Position numbers and translations under genes: made by a program. The notes under the pieces are model-generated. The model did not search any database. It saw only the letters and a program-made list of their open reading frames with translations, and was not told the DNA's origin. A DNA stretch of 64,000 nt, from assembly GCF_029637605.1 (NCBI RefSeq), contig NZ_CP121261.1:2914001-2978000 (forward strand). Reading direction: 5' to 3'. This stretch comes from Achromobacter spanius. GTDB taxonomy: Bacteria > Pseudomonadota > Gammaproteobacteria > Burkholderiales > Burkholderiaceae_B. This document shows, in pieces, positions 1 through 7,906 of this stretch (its first letter is position 1; every line of letters starts with the position of its first letter).

Positions 1-309
1 GGCGCGCAGCACGGCCTTTTCGGCCATGGCTTCGGCGGTTTCTTCCTGCAGCAACTGGTCGTCGTCCAGGCCCAGCTTCTTGTAGTGCTCGTAGGAATAG
101 TTATCCAGCAAGAACTCGGCCGCCGCCAGGATGTGATCGTCCAGATTGTCGATGATGGCCTTGACCACCTTGGACGCGCCGCTGTCGGGCTCTTCGCCAT
201 CCGTCTGGATCATGACGTGGATGGGGGGACGGCCATCACCGACGGGCACGTTTTCGGCCGCCCACAGATCGGGTTCTTCGGGGTCTTGGTTGAAATTGAA
301 TCGTGCCAT
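1..309 (-). CDS. hypothetical protein, C-terminus cut by window edge
   Basis: A minus-strand frame opens at the ATG at 309-307 and stays open for 103 codons to the left edge, so only the N-terminal part is visible. The product starts MARFNFNQDPEEPDLWAAEN and is acidic, with a stretch around residues 45-75 (KVVKAIIDNLDDHILAAAEF) that looks alpha-helical. I see no signal peptide, membrane segment or catalytic motif. Codon usage is the same as in its neighbours. It lies about 125 bp upstream of the 3' end of the MOSC gene on the same strand, with only a weak 6-bp hairpin (336-354) between them. I do not recognise the family and assign no function. Confidence 0.6.
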   Translation of the reverse strand, partial: MARFNFNQDPEEPDLWAAENVPVGDGRPPIHVMIQTDGEEPDSGASKVVKAIIDNLDDHILAAAEFLLDNYSYEHYKKLGLDDDQLLQEETAEAMAEKAVLRA

Positions 310-434
310 CGCGCGCTCCGGAAAATTGGATGACGAGCCGGAGAAGGGCCGGCTGCGCCTTAGGCCGTTACGCCCTTCGCCATTTAACCAGATGCCGGGC
401 GACCCGTCTTTGACCCGCAACGATGTTTTTGCCC

Positions 435-977
435 CTACACCCGTTCCAGCGGAAAATGCGGCAGTGCGGGAAGCTCGGCCCGGATGGGGTCGCCGGGGCT
501 GACCGCCCCGCCCTCCACCACAATCCCCATGACGCCGGCGCGGCGTTGCAGGCTGCCATCGGGATTGCGGCCCAGCACGGCGCCCGTCAAGCCCTTCTGA
601 TACTGGTCCAACTGCACGCAGGGATTGCGCAGCCCGGTGATCTCGACCACCGCATCGGCGCCGATGCGCAGGCGCGCGCCGCGTGGCAAGGCCAGCAGAT
701 CGATACCCCGGGTGGTGATGTTTTCGCCCATCGTGCCTTCGGCGACGTTGAAACCGGCCAGTTGCAGCTCGTCATGCAGCTCGGCTTGAATCAAATGCAC
801 CTGGCGCAGGTTCGGCTGCGTAGGGTCGGCGCGCACGCGCGAGCGATGCTTGACGGTCACCCCCTGATGCGCGTCGCCATCCACCCCCAGCCCGCGCAAC
901 AGCATGATCGTGGGCACCACAGGCTTGCTGAACGTGTGCGTGGCGCTCAGCGCCACGGCAATCACGATCGGATTCAT
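435..977 (-). CDS. MOSC domain-containing protein
   Basis: A compact MOSC-domain (molybdenum cofactor sulfurase C-terminal) protein of 180 residues. The family fold is seen from the N-terminal strand (VIAVALSATHTFSK) to the motif ITGLRNPCVQLDQYQKGL; the G-x-RNPC cysteine is the conserved residue thought to carry sulfur or bind a metal-sulfur ligand in this family. The ATG at 977 is chosen over an upstream in-frame start at 998 because AGGAGAAC sits just before it. It is the last gene of the phn operon, 31 bp after phnM, and probably cotranscribed. Stand-alone MOSC proteins of the YiiM type confer resistance to N-hydroxylated base analogues; a role in phosphonate use is not established. Confidence 0.8.
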   Translation of the reverse strand: MNPIVIAVALSATHTFSKPVVPTIMLLRGLGVDGDAHQGVTVKHRSRVRADPTQPNLRQVHLIQAELHDELQLAGFNVAEGTMGENITTRGIDLLALPRGARLRIGADAVVEITGLRNPCVQLDQYQKGLTGAVLGRNPDGSLQRRAGVMGIVVEGGAVSPGDPIRAELPALPHFPLERV

Positions 978-1008
978 CGCGGTTCTCCTGGAAGACATCG
1001 CCAGCGGC

Positions 1009-2208
1009 TCAGGCCGCCACCCGTTGCGGCTGGGGTGACGCCGCCGCGAGCGCGCGCGACGGCTGATAGTGCGTGGAGAATACCAGCCGGCCGGCCGACC
1101 AGGTGTGACTGATCAATGGCAAGGCCCCCACCTGCGCCACCGCCACCAGATCGGCGCGCAGGCCCACGGCAATGCGGCCCCGGTCCGACAGGCCGCAGGC
1201 GTCCGCGGGGTTCGCCGTGACCAGCGCAATCGCCTGCGGCCAGCTCAGGTCGGTCTGCGCCGCCACCGCGTAGGCCGCGGCGATCAGCGTGGACGGCTGG
1301 TAGTCCGAACACAGGCAACTGGCCACGCCCGCGCGGATGGCGTCGATGGCTCGCATCGACCCGCTTTGGCTCTGGCCGCGCAGCACGTTCGGCGCCCCCA
1401 GAATCGTGGGCAGGCCGCAAGACACCGCCGCGCGGGCGGTATCCAGCGTGATCGGAAATTCGCTCATCGCCACGCCCAGGTTGCGCATGGTGGCAATGCG
1501 TTGAACCGAATCGTCGTCATGGCTGGCGGTGGGGATGCCTAGCGTCTTCGCGTGCGCCAACAGGGTCTTTACCCGCTCCACCGCGCCATCCTTCGCGCGC
1601 GTCTTGGCGTTGGCGGCTTCTTCGGCCTGCTCGCGGCTCATCGCATGGTTGCCCATCATGTATTGCAGGTAGGACTCCAGCGTCTTGAACTGGCCCTGCC
1701 CCGGCGAATGGTCCATGACCGACAACAGGTCCACCGCGCCCTCTTCCATCAGCGCGCGCAACACCGGCACCGAGGTGTCGTCGGTGACTTCGTAGCGGCA
1801 ATGCACACGGTTATCCACCAGGCTATGCGAGCGGAACGCACGCAGCGTGCGCACCACTTCGGCCGCCGTCTGGTTGTTGCGCACGCCCAAATCCTTGTTC
1901 GCGAACGACAGCGCATGGTAGGGCGTGGTGATGCCGGCCGCGGCGTTGCGGCGGTCGACCTGGGCCACGGCGAAGTCCAGGGGAAACAGCACGCGCGAAC
2001 GGGGTTCGGCTTCCTTCTCGATGGCGTCGCAATGCAGGTCGATCAAGCCCGGCAAGAGGGTCTGGCCCTGCAGATCAACCACGCGGTCCGCGCGCGCGCC
2101 GTCGGGTTCGATGGCGACGATGCGGCCGTCATCGATCAGCACCGCGCTGTTGTCCAGTACGCGGTCGGGCAGCACCACGCGCGCGTGGGTCAGATAGGTG
2201 CTTTGCAT
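1009..2208 (-). CDS. phnM: PhnM, alpha-D-ribose 1-methylphosphonate 5-triphosphate diphosphatase
   Basis: Amidohydrolase-superfamily enzyme of the C-P lyase pathway that removes pyrophosphate from ribose 1-phosphonate 5-triphosphate to give the 5-phosphate substrate of PhnJ. At 399 residues it is slightly longer than the E. coli enzyme. Visible landmarks are the N-terminal metal motif GLIDLHCDAIE, the canonical LSVMDHSPGQGQF segment near residue 165, the ASHDDD motif, and the C-terminal GAPNVLRGQSQSG-CSDYQP block. It overlaps the end of phnL by 19 bp, as expected inside an operon. A second, more divergent PhnM lies at 7907-9100; this copy keeps the MDHSPGQ signature and is the likelier canonical enzyme. 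Confidence 0.93.
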   Translation of the reverse strand: MQSTYLTHARVVLPDRVLDNSAVLIDDGRIVAIEPDGARADRVVDLQGQTLLPGLIDLHCDAIEKEAEPRSRVLFPLDFAVAQVDRRNAAAGITTPYHALSFANKDLGVRNNQTAAEVVRTLRAFRSHSLVDNRVHCRYEVTDDTSVPVLRALMEEGAVDLLSVMDHSPGQGQFKTLESYLQYMMGNHAMSREQAEEAANAKTRAKDGAVERVKTLLAHAKTLGIPTASHDDDSVQRIATMRNLGVAMSEFPITLDTARAAVSCGLPTILGAPNVLRGQSQSGSMRAIDAIRAGVASCLCSDYQPSTLIAAAYAVAAQTDLSWPQAIALVTANPADACGLSDRGRIAVGLRADLVAVAQVGALPLISHTWSAGRLVFSTHYQPSRALAAASPQPQRVAA

Positions 2209-2972
2209 GATTCCTCCTGTTGGGCCAGCGCGGCCGTCTTGGCGGGCTCAGCCGTCTCAGCCGGCTCGGCCCGCGCGGGCCGCAGCGCCAGGGTCTGCGT
2301 GGCGACGGCGTCGCGCACCTCGGCGTCGTGAAAAATGCCCAGCAGGCAGCGGCCAGCCGCCAGGGCTTCGTGGATCAGCTCGATCACCACGCGCCGGTTG
2401 TCGGCGTCCAGCGATGCCGTGGGTTCATCCAGCAGCAAGATGGGATGGCGCGCAATGAAGCCACGCGCGATGTTCACGCGCTGCTGCTCACCGCCCGAGA
2501 ACGTGGCGGGCGCCAGACCCCACAAGCGCGGCGGCACGTTCAAGCGTTGCAACAAGGCGCCGGCCTGATCACGCGCGGCGTCTGCGTCCACGCCCGCCAT
2601 GCGCAGCGGCTCGGCCACCACATCCAGCGCGGACACGCGCGGAATTACCCGCAGGAACTGGCTGACATAGCCGATGACGTCGCGGCGCAAGGCCAGAATG
2701 CGTTGCTCGGGCGCGCCCACCAGCTCGACCCATTCGTCGTTTGCGCGCACGCGGATGCTGCCTTCGGTGGCCAGGTAGTTGCCGTACAGGCAGCGCAGCA
2801 AGGTGCTTTTACCGGTGCCCGACGGGCCTGCCAGCACCAGGCAATCGCCGGCTGCCGCATCAAAATCCACCGCGTCCAGCACGGGCAGGCGGATGCCGCC
2901 CTGGTTATGCAGGGTGAACATCTTTCCGAGGCCCCGCACCTCGATCATGGGAGTGGTTGCGCGCATGTTCAT
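2190..2972 (-). CDS. phnL: PhnL, ATP-binding protein of the C-P lyase complex
   Basis: ABC-type nucleotide-binding protein of 260 residues needed for phosphonate breakdown; in E. coli it associates with the PhnGHIJK core and is not a transporter subunit. The Walker A motif GPSGTGKST is near residue 50, the signature FSGGEQQRVNIARGF near 165, and Walker B ILLLDEPTASLD follows. A C-terminal tail of about 35 residues is Ala/Glu/Pro-rich (EPAETAEPAKTA) and probably disordered. It starts 2 bp after phnK and overlaps phnM by 19 bp. The first ATG is used; MIEVRGLGK at residue 9 is an alternative start. Confidence 0.93.
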   Translation of the reverse strand: MNMRATTPMIEVRGLGKMFTLHNQGGIRLPVLDAVDFDAAAGDCLVLAGPSGTGKSTLLRCLYGNYLATEGSIRVRANDEWVELVGAPEQRILALRRDVIGYVSQFLRVIPRVSALDVVAEPLRMAGVDADAARDQAGALLQRLNVPPRLWGLAPATFSGGEQQRVNIARGFIARHPILLLDEPTASLDADNRRVVIELIHEALAAGRCLLGIFHDAEVRDAVATQTLALRPARAEPAETAEPAKTAALAQQEESCKAPI

Positions 2973-2974
2973 GT

Positions 2975-3763
2975 TCAGCTCTGCAAAATGGAAGACACCA
3001 GCAACTGGGTGTAGGGGTGTTGGGGATCGTCAAGAATCTGGTCGGTCAGCCCGCTTTCCACCACCACGCCGCCGCGCATCACCAGCGTGCGATGCGCCAG
3101 CAGGCGCGCCACCGCCAGGTCGTGCGTGACCACGATGGCGGCCAGGCCCAGGTCCGTGACCAACTGGCGCAGCAGGTCCAACAAGCGCGCCTGCACCGAC
3201 ACGTCCAGCGATGCGGTCGGCTCGTCCATGAACACCAGGCGCGGATGCGTCACCAGGTTGCGCGCGATCTGCAGGCGCTGCTGCATGCCGCCGGAAAACG
3301 ACACCGGCGTGTCGTCCAGGCGGCCCGCGTCGATCTCCATCTTTTGCAGCCAGTTGCCCGCCACGGCGCGCAGATCACCATAGTGCCGGTCGCCCACGGC
3401 CATCAGGCGCTCGGCAATGTTGGCGCCCGCGCTGACCTGCATGCGCAGGCCGTCGCGCGCGTTCTGCCGCACAAAGCCCCAATCGGTGCGCGACAAGAGG
3501 CGCAGCCGCGCGCCGGGCAGCGCCGCCAGGTCGATGAAGCCCTGGTCACGTGTGTCGTACCAGACGCTGCCAGCGTCCGGCTGGGTTTGGTACGACACGG
3601 CCGACAGCAAGGTGCTTTTGCCCGAGCCGGACTCACCGACCACACACAGAACTTCACCGGGAAACAGGTCAAAGCTGACGTCGCGGCAGCCATGCACGCC
3701 ATCCCAGGTGCGCGTCATGTTGCGCACGGACAGCAGGGGTTGCGGGTGGAGTTGGGGGTTCAT
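2975..3763 (-). CDS. phnK: PhnK, ATP-binding protein of the C-P lyase complex
   Basis: ABC-type ATPase of 262 residues that docks on PhnJ in the C-P lyase core complex and is required in vivo. The sequence shows Walker A GESGSGKST, the Q-loop FVRQNARDGLRM, the signature FSGGMQQRLQIARNL, and Walker B LVFMDEPTASLD followed by a switch histidine (THDLAVARL). The frame is open further upstream, but the ATG at 3763 overlaps the TGA of phnJ (ATGA), which is the natural coupled start. The closest paralogues outside phn operons are oligopeptide-transporter ATPases; operon position makes PhnK secure. Confidence 0.94.
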   Translation of the reverse strand: MNPQLHPQPLLSVRNMTRTWDGVHGCRDVSFDLFPGEVLCVVGESGSGKSTLLSAVSYQTQPDAGSVWYDTRDQGFIDLAALPGARLRLLSRTDWGFVRQNARDGLRMQVSAGANIAERLMAVGDRHYGDLRAVAGNWLQKMEIDAGRLDDTPVSFSGGMQQRLQIARNLVTHPRLVFMDEPTASLDVSVQARLLDLLRQLVTDLGLAAIVVTHDLAVARLLAHRTLVMRGGVVVESGLTDQILDDPQHPYTQLLVSSILQS

Positions 3764-4641
3764 GCCGTGGCCTCGTCGTTGCGTTGTTGCGCTTGGCGGT
3801 GGTTGCAGTATTCCGTGTCCGAACACACGAAGCGGCGCGTGCCCGCGTCGTCCAGGATGATTTCATCCAGATAGCTGTCGCGCGATCCGCACAGGTCGCA
3901 GCATTCGGTCCAGGTTTCCACGGTGAAGGGGTGATCGTCGAAGTCCAGGCTTTTGACGCGGGTGTACGGCGGCACGGCGTAGACGCGCTTTTCGCGGCCG
4001 GCGCCGAACAGCATCAGCGCCGGGTTGCCGTCCAGCTTGGGGTTGTCGAACTTCGGGATGGGCGACGGGCGCATCATGTAGCGGTCGTTCACGATGACGG
4101 GATAGTCGTAGGTGGTGGCGATGTGGCCGTGCTGCGCGATGTCTTCGTACAGCTTGACGTGCATGCCGCCGTATTCGGCCAGCGCGTGCATTGTGCGGGT
4201 TTCGGTTTCGCTGGGTTCAAGCCAGCGCAGCGGTTCTGGAATCGGCACCTGGTAAACCATCACCTGCCCTTCGCGCAGCGGCGTTTCGGGGATGCGGTGG
4301 CGCGTCTGCACGATGGTGGCGTCCGGCGTGGACTCGGTCGTGGCCACGCCCGTGACGCGGCCAAAGAAACGGCGGATATTGATGGCGTTGGTGGTGTCGT
4401 CCGATCCTTGGTCAATGACCTTCAGCACGTCGTCCTGGCCGATGATGGCCGCCGTGACCTGGATGCCGCCCGTGCCCCAGCCATAAGGCAGCGGCATCTC
4501 GCGGCTGCCGAACGGCACCTGGTAGCCGGGAATGGCCACCGCCTTGAGCAGCGCGCGGCGCAGCATGCGCTTGGTGGATTCATCGAGATACGCAAAGTTG
4601 TAGTGGTCGTCGCGTTCGACCGTGGCGTGTTGTGCGCTCAT
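3760..4641 (-). CDS. phnJ: PhnJ, alpha-D-ribose 1-methylphosphonate 5-phosphate C-P lyase
   Basis: Radical-SAM enzyme that cleaves the carbon-phosphorus bond, releasing alkane and ribose cyclic phosphate. At 293 residues it has full family length. The four conserved cysteines are intact with the spacing C-x2-C-x21-C-x5-C at residues about 248, 251, 273 and 279 (CDLCGS ... FVCSDTEYC), matching the E. coli set offset by seven residues; three ligate the 4Fe-4S cluster and the last participates in catalysis. It is translationally coupled at both ends: its ATG overlaps the TGA of phnI and its TGA overlaps the phnK ATG. An oxygen-sensitive cytoplasmic enzyme acting in the PhnGHIJ complex. Confidence 0.96.
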   Translation of the reverse strand: MSAQHATVERDDHYNFAYLDESTKRMLRRALLKAVAIPGYQVPFGSREMPLPYGWGTGGIQVTAAIIGQDDVLKVIDQGSDDTTNAINIRRFFGRVTGVATTESTPDATIVQTRHRIPETPLREGQVMVYQVPIPEPLRWLEPSETETRTMHALAEYGGMHVKLYEDIAQHGHIATTYDYPVIVNDRYMMRPSPIPKFDNPKLDGNPALMLFGAGREKRVYAVPPYTRVKSLDFDDHPFTVETWTECCDLCGSRDSYLDEIILDDAGTRRFVCSDTEYCNHRQAQQRNDEATA

Positions 4642-5813
4642 TGGGAGACAGCCTCGTCGATGAGATCGTTGGGAGCGGCTTGGGGGGTGGGCTTCGATGC
4701 AGCTTGGGGCGTGGCTTGGGTTGTGCCATGTGGCTCGGCTTTCTTCGCAGCCCCGTCCGCACGCAAGCGGCGCAGCAGTTCCAGGTTCGCCTGGAAGTCC
4801 ACGTAATGTGGCAGCTTCAAGTGCTGCACAAAACCGGACGCTTCGACGTTGTCACTGTGATACAGCACGAACTCGTGGTCGTTGGCGGGCGAATCGGCGC
4901 GTTCGCCCAGGTCCCGGGCCTTCAACGCGCGATCCACCAGCGCCATCGACATGGCTTTGCGTTCGCCGTAGCCGAAGGTCAGGCCGTAGCCGCGCGTGAA
5001 CTTCGGGCCGGCGTCAGCGTTGCCCGCGAACTGGCTCACCATCTGGCATTCGGTGATTTCGATTTCGCCCACCGTGACGGCAAAGCCCAGCTCTTCGATG
5101 TGCATCTCGACTTCCAGCGTGCCGTAGCGGATCTCGGCCGCGAACGGATGGGTGTTGCCGTAACCGCGCTGCGTGGAATAGCCCATGGACAACAGAAAGC
5201 CCTCGTCGGCGCGCGCCAGGTTCTGCAAGCGGGCCGCGCGCGAGGCCGGAAAGTCCAGCGGCTGGCGCGTCAGGTCGAAGGGTTCGGGGTCGCCTTCGGG
5301 CACGGGTTCGGCGTCGATCAAATCATCGTGCGCCAGCAGATCCGTCACGCGCGGCATGGCGCTGTCCAGCGCCTCGCCGCCGGCGGGCAACGCGTCGGCC
5401 TCGCGTTGCGCTTCCAGCGTGAAGTCCAGCAGGCGTTGGGTGTAGTCGTAGGTGGGCCCCAGAATCTGGCCGCCCGGCACGTCCTTGAAGGTGGACGAGA
5501 TGCGGCGCTGCAAGCGCATGGCGCCGGTGTCGATCGGCTGCGTGTAGCCATAGCGCGACAAGGTCGTGCGATAGGCGCGCAGCAGGAACACGGCTTCGAT
5601 CACGTCGCCCGCCGCCTGCTTGAGCGCCAGCGAGGCCAGTTGCGGATCGTAGAGCGAGCCCTCGGCCATCACGCGCGATACCGCCAGCGGCATCTGTTCG
5701 CGAATCTGGTCCAGGCTCAGTTCGGGCACCGCGCGGTCGCCGCGCCGGTAGGCGTCCAGCATGCGGTACGAATTCAGGATGGCGCGTTCGCCCCCTTTGA
5801 CGGCTACGTACAT
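4638..5813 (-). CDS. phnI: PhnI, C-P lyase core subunit (ATP:phosphonate ribosyl transfer)
   Basis: Core subunit that, with PhnG, PhnH and PhnL, displaces adenine from ATP with the phosphonate to make ribose 1-phosphonate 5-triphosphate. The N-terminus MYVAVKGGERAILNSY is the family hallmark and fixes the start at 5813, one base after the phnH stop; an upstream in-frame start would overlap phnH. Length is 391 residues against about 354 in E. coli, the difference being a C-terminal tail rich in Pro, Gln and Ala with degenerate TPQAA units (TPQAASKPTPQAAPN), probably unstructured. It overlaps phnJ by 4 bp. Confidence 0.95.
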   Translation of the reverse strand: MYVAVKGGERAILNSYRMLDAYRRGDRAVPELSLDQIREQMPLAVSRVMAEGSLYDPQLASLALKQAAGDVIEAVFLLRAYRTTLSRYGYTQPIDTGAMRLQRRISSTFKDVPGGQILGPTYDYTQRLLDFTLEAQREADALPAGGEALDSAMPRVTDLLAHDDLIDAEPVPEGDPEPFDLTRQPLDFPASRAARLQNLARADEGFLLSMGYSTQRGYGNTHPFAAEIRYGTLEVEMHIEELGFAVTVGEIEITECQMVSQFAGNADAGPKFTRGYGLTFGYGERKAMSMALVDRALKARDLGERADSPANDHEFVLYHSDNVEASGFVQHLKLPHYVDFQANLELLRRLRADGAAKKAEPHGTTQATPQAASKPTPQAAPNDLIDEAVSQ

Positions 5814-5814
5814 G

Positions 5815-6435
5815 TCAGTTCTCCACCCGCGTCGTGCGCGGCAGTCCACACATCCACCGGTCTTGCGTCAGGAACACGTCGACGCCCAGCGGAAACTGTT
5901 GATGGTTCAGACGCCAGTCGCGCCAGAAGCCGTCGGGCAGGCCCGTCACCGACAGCGCTTGCCGCGTCTGGATACCCGGGCCGGTCAGGCTGACGGCGTG
6001 GCCGTCGACAAGCGAGCCCACTTCAAGGAGCAAGGTCGTGGACAGATCGGGATAGGCCGGATCACCCGGATGGCAGGCGGACAGCGCGGGCGCATCGAAC
6101 CCCGTCGGCACGGCGGCAAAGCGCGCAAGCGACGGCGACGGCACGATGGGGCAGCCGCAATGAAACCGCAGGAAAGCCAGCGCGTCGGCGCTCACTTCCG
6201 GGGGCAGCCACAAGGGCGTATCGCCGTCCGCCAGCGTCAGCAGCAGCGCCGTCATGGCCGGCGACAAGCCGGCGGGCACGCCGCAGTGGGCGACGATTTC
6301 TTGTAAACGCCCGGGATGCGCCAAGGCCTTCAAGGCAGCGCGAAACGTGGTTTGCGCATCGTTGACCGGGTCGGCAAACCCCGGAATCAGGCCGCCGCGC
6401 GCGGCGGGCAACGTGGTGCTTGTCTGTGCTTGCAT
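5815..6435 (-). CDS. phnH: PhnH, C-P lyase core subunit
   Basis: A 206-residue subunit of the PhnGHIJ core. The characteristic N-terminal segment IPGFADPVNDAQTTFRAALKALAHPGRL is present, followed by LLTLADGDTPLWLPP and a C-terminal FPLGVDVFLTQ. The start at 6435 (MQAQTSTTL) lies one base after the phnG stop; a longer frame reaching 6519 would run well into phnG and is not needed. PhnH is a homodimer related to PLP-dependent transferases but lacks the cofactor; it takes part in forming the ribose phosphonate triphosphate. Part of the unbroken phnGHIJKLM order. Confidence 0.94.
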   Translation of the reverse strand: MQAQTSTTLPAARGGLIPGFADPVNDAQTTFRAALKALAHPGRLQEIVAHCGVPAGLSPAMTALLLTLADGDTPLWLPPEVSADALAFLRFHCGCPIVPSPSLARFAAVPTGFDAPALSACHPGDPAYPDLSTTLLLEVGSLVDGHAVSLTGPGIQTRQALSVTGLPDGFWRDWRLNHQQFPLGVDVFLTQDRWMCGLPRTTRVEN

Positions 6436-6436
6436 G

Positions 6437-6916
6437 TCAGTCCTCGCCCCGCACCATCGTGAAGAATTCAACCTTGGTCTGCGCCGCGACCCGTGCCTGG
6501 GCGTCGACCTTGTCGGCATGCTGGCGCGCCAGCGGCTGGATCAATTGCGCTTGCACGGTGTCGTGCCATTCCGGCAATTGCAGCAGCGCGTCGGCCACCG
6601 CGGCCTGCTCGGCATGGCGCAGCGAACGCCCTTGCACGTAGGCCACGCCCACCACGCCGCCTGCCTGCGTGTCCAGCGTCACCGCGCAGCGCGTCACGGT
6701 CATTTCGCCCAGATTGAAGCGCGCCCCGGTGCCACCGCTGCGCGCCCGCACCATGGCCATACCGGTCTGGGCCGGCCGCAACATCTGGTGCTGGGGCACG
6801 CTGCCCAGGCCACTGAACGCCCCTTCCAACGCGGCCGGATCGGCCAGGGACAACACGCGCATCCAGGCGGCGCGCCGGGTAACGGGCGCCTGCTGCCCCG
6901 CTTGTGAGTGATCCAT
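6437..6916 (-). CDS. phnG: PhnG, C-P lyase core subunit, first gene of operon
   Basis: First gene of the minus-strand phn operon, 159 residues. The sequence matches PhnG in length and in blocks such as RRAAWMRVLSLADPAAL, GEMTVTRCAVTL and GVAYVQGRSLRHAEQAAVADAL. PhnG belongs to the hexameric or octameric core that primes the phosphonate with ATP. An AGAGG ribosome site lies seven bases upstream of the ATG. A sigma-70-like promoter and a GntR-type operator (see separate entries) lie directly upstream, placing the operon under PhnF control. Confidence 0.93.
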   Translation of the reverse strand: MDHSQAGQQAPVTRRAAWMRVLSLADPAALEGAFSGLGSVPQHQMLRPAQTGMAMVRARSGGTGARFNLGEMTVTRCAVTLDTQAGGVVGVAYVQGRSLRHAEQAAVADALLQLPEWHDTVQAQLIQPLARQHADKVDAQARVAAQTKVEFFTMVRGED

Positions 6917-6929
6917 CTTTTCCTCTACA

Positions 6930-6939
6930 CGTCTAGACG
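6930..6939. promoter_or_regulatory. GntR/HutC-type operator upstream of phnG (candidate PhnF site)
   Basis: The perfect palindrome CGTCTAGACG contains GTCTAGAC, which fits the HutC-subfamily operator pattern GT-N-TA-N-AC. It lies 14-23 bp before the phnG ATG, just after the predicted transcription start, where a bound repressor would block the operon. The same motif followed by NNCTGG recurs at 7863-7877 in front of phnM2: 12 of 15 bases agree. PhnF, encoded next door, is the obvious ligand-responsive binder. Assignment is by motif and position only. Confidence 0.65.
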
Positions 6940-6948
6940 ACTGGATGA

Positions 6949-6977
6949 AGTATGATCGCTTGGAAAACGAAGTTCAA
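6949..6977 (-). promoter_or_regulatory. Predicted sigma-70 promoter for phnGHIJKLM
   Basis: On the minus strand a -35 box TTGAAC (6977-6972) is separated by 17 bp from a -10-like box CATACT (6954-6949). The implied start is near 6942, immediately before the palindromic operator at 6930-6939. The -10 matches only 4 of 6 consensus bases, consistent with a regulated promoter. Confidence 0.45.
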
Positions 6978-6986
6978 CAGGTTGGC

Positions 6987-7004
6987 GTGAATTTTTGATG
7001 ACAG
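6987..7004 (-). promoter_or_regulatory. Weak Pho-box-like element upstream of phnG
   Basis: On the minus strand CTGTCAT is followed after four bases (CAAA) by AATTCAC: the first heptamer matches the PhoB repeat 7/7, the second about 4/7. It lies 71-88 bp before the phnG ATG. It does not have a good -10 at the usual 10-bp spacing, so direct PhoB activation is less convincing than at phnC. Confidence 0.3.
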
Positions 7005-7079
7005 TTGCGGCGCGTGTGCAGCGCCTATCCGGCGCGCGCCGCATGGGGCACAATCACAGCCATTCTTCATGAAGCTGAT

Positions 7080-7823
7080 ATGACAGCACGAGCAGACCCC
7101 ATGGTTGAAAGAGGTTCCGGCATCGCCGTCTGGCGGCAAATTGGTGAGTCCCTGGCGGACGACATCCGCAACAAGCTCTATCTGGCGGGCGAGCAGTTGC
7201 CCTCCGAACCCGAGCTGGCCGCCAAGTTTTCGGTCAACCGCCACACCATCCGGCGCGCCATGGGCGAGCTAGAGCAAAGTGGCCTGGTCCGCATCGAACA
7301 AGGCCGTGGCACGTTCGTGCAAGAGCACGCCATTGATTACGCCATCGGCAAGCGCACGCGCTTTTCCGAAAACCTGCGCAGCCAGGGCATGCTGGGTCAC
7401 CAGGAAGTTCTGGGCAGCCAGACCTTGCGCGCGGCCGATATCGCCAAGCACCTGGGGCTGACCCGCACCGCCCCGCTGTTGCGCGTGCAAATCGTGGGCA
7501 AGGCTGAAAACCGCCCCATCAGCGCCTCTGAGCACTTCTTCGACGAAAAGCGTTTTCCGGATTTCGCCGACCGCCTGAGCGCCTTGCGCTCGGTGTCCAA
7601 GGTATACGCGCACTACGGTATTGGCGACTACACGCGCAAATGGTCACGCATTACCGCCGCGCTGCCCACGCCGGAAGTCGCGCGCCTGCTGGGCCAGCCC
7701 AAGACCCGCCCCATTCTGCAGATCGAGGCCTTGAACGTGGATCAGGACGGCGCCCCGCTGCAATACAGCATCACCCGCTTTGTGGGCGATCTGGTGCAAC
7801 TGATGGTGGCGGACGACAGTTAA
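7080..7823 (+). CDS. phnF: PhnF, GntR-family transcriptional regulator with UTRA domain
   Basis: Predicted repressor of the phosphonate genes, 247 residues. Residues about 15-85 form the GntR winged helix (GEQLPSEPELAAKFSVNRHTI-RRAMGELE ... GRGTFVQ), followed by a HutC/FarR-type UTRA ligand-binding domain (ISASEHFFDEKRFPD, ending in YSITRFVGDLVQLMV). Start: the ATG at 7080 is taken; MVERGSG at 7101 is an alternative, as upstream homology is weak. The gene diverges from phnG and heads phnF-phnM2-DUF1045-phnN. A palindrome CTTCATGAAG (7065-7074) overlaps its leader. Two GTCTAGAC-type sites suggest it governs both arms, including genes downstream of itself. Confidence 0.9.
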   Translation: MTARADPMVERGSGIAVWRQIGESLADDIRNKLYLAGEQLPSEPELAAKFSVNRHTIRRAMGELEQSGLVRIEQGRGTFVQEHAIDYAIGKRTRFSENLRSQGMLGHQEVLGSQTLRAADIAKHLGLTRTAPLLRVQIVGKAENRPISASEHFFDEKRFPDFADRLSALRSVSKVYAHYGIGDYTRKWSRITAALPTPEVARLLGQPKTRPILQIEALNVDQDGAPLQYSITRFVGDLVQLMVADDS

Positions 7824-7829
7824 GCGGCA

Positions 7830-7847
7830 CGGCCCTTCCCCGGGCCG
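7830..7847 (+). other. Small stem-loop between phnF and phnM2
   Basis: CGGCCC and GGGCCG form a 6-bp stem with a 6-base loop seven bases after the phnF stop, followed by GAAAAGCG rather than a T-run. It could reduce readthrough from phnF into phnM2; it is too short to call a terminator. Confidence 0.3.
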
Positions 7848-7862
7848 AAAAGCGATTTAACT

Positions 7863-7877
7863 CATCTAGACATCTGG
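7863..7877. promoter_or_regulatory. Second candidate PhnF operator, upstream of phnM2
   Basis: CATCTAGACATCTGG matches the phnG-side site CGTCTAGACGACTGG at 12 of 15 positions, including the core TCTAGAC. It lies 30-44 bp before the phnM2 ATG, within the 83-bp phnF-phnM2 gap. This suggests a separate PhnF-controlled promoter for phnM2-DUF1045-phnN. Confidence 0.55.
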
Positions 7878-7906
7878 TTGTCATGCAAAGTCGATAACGT
7901 CACACC

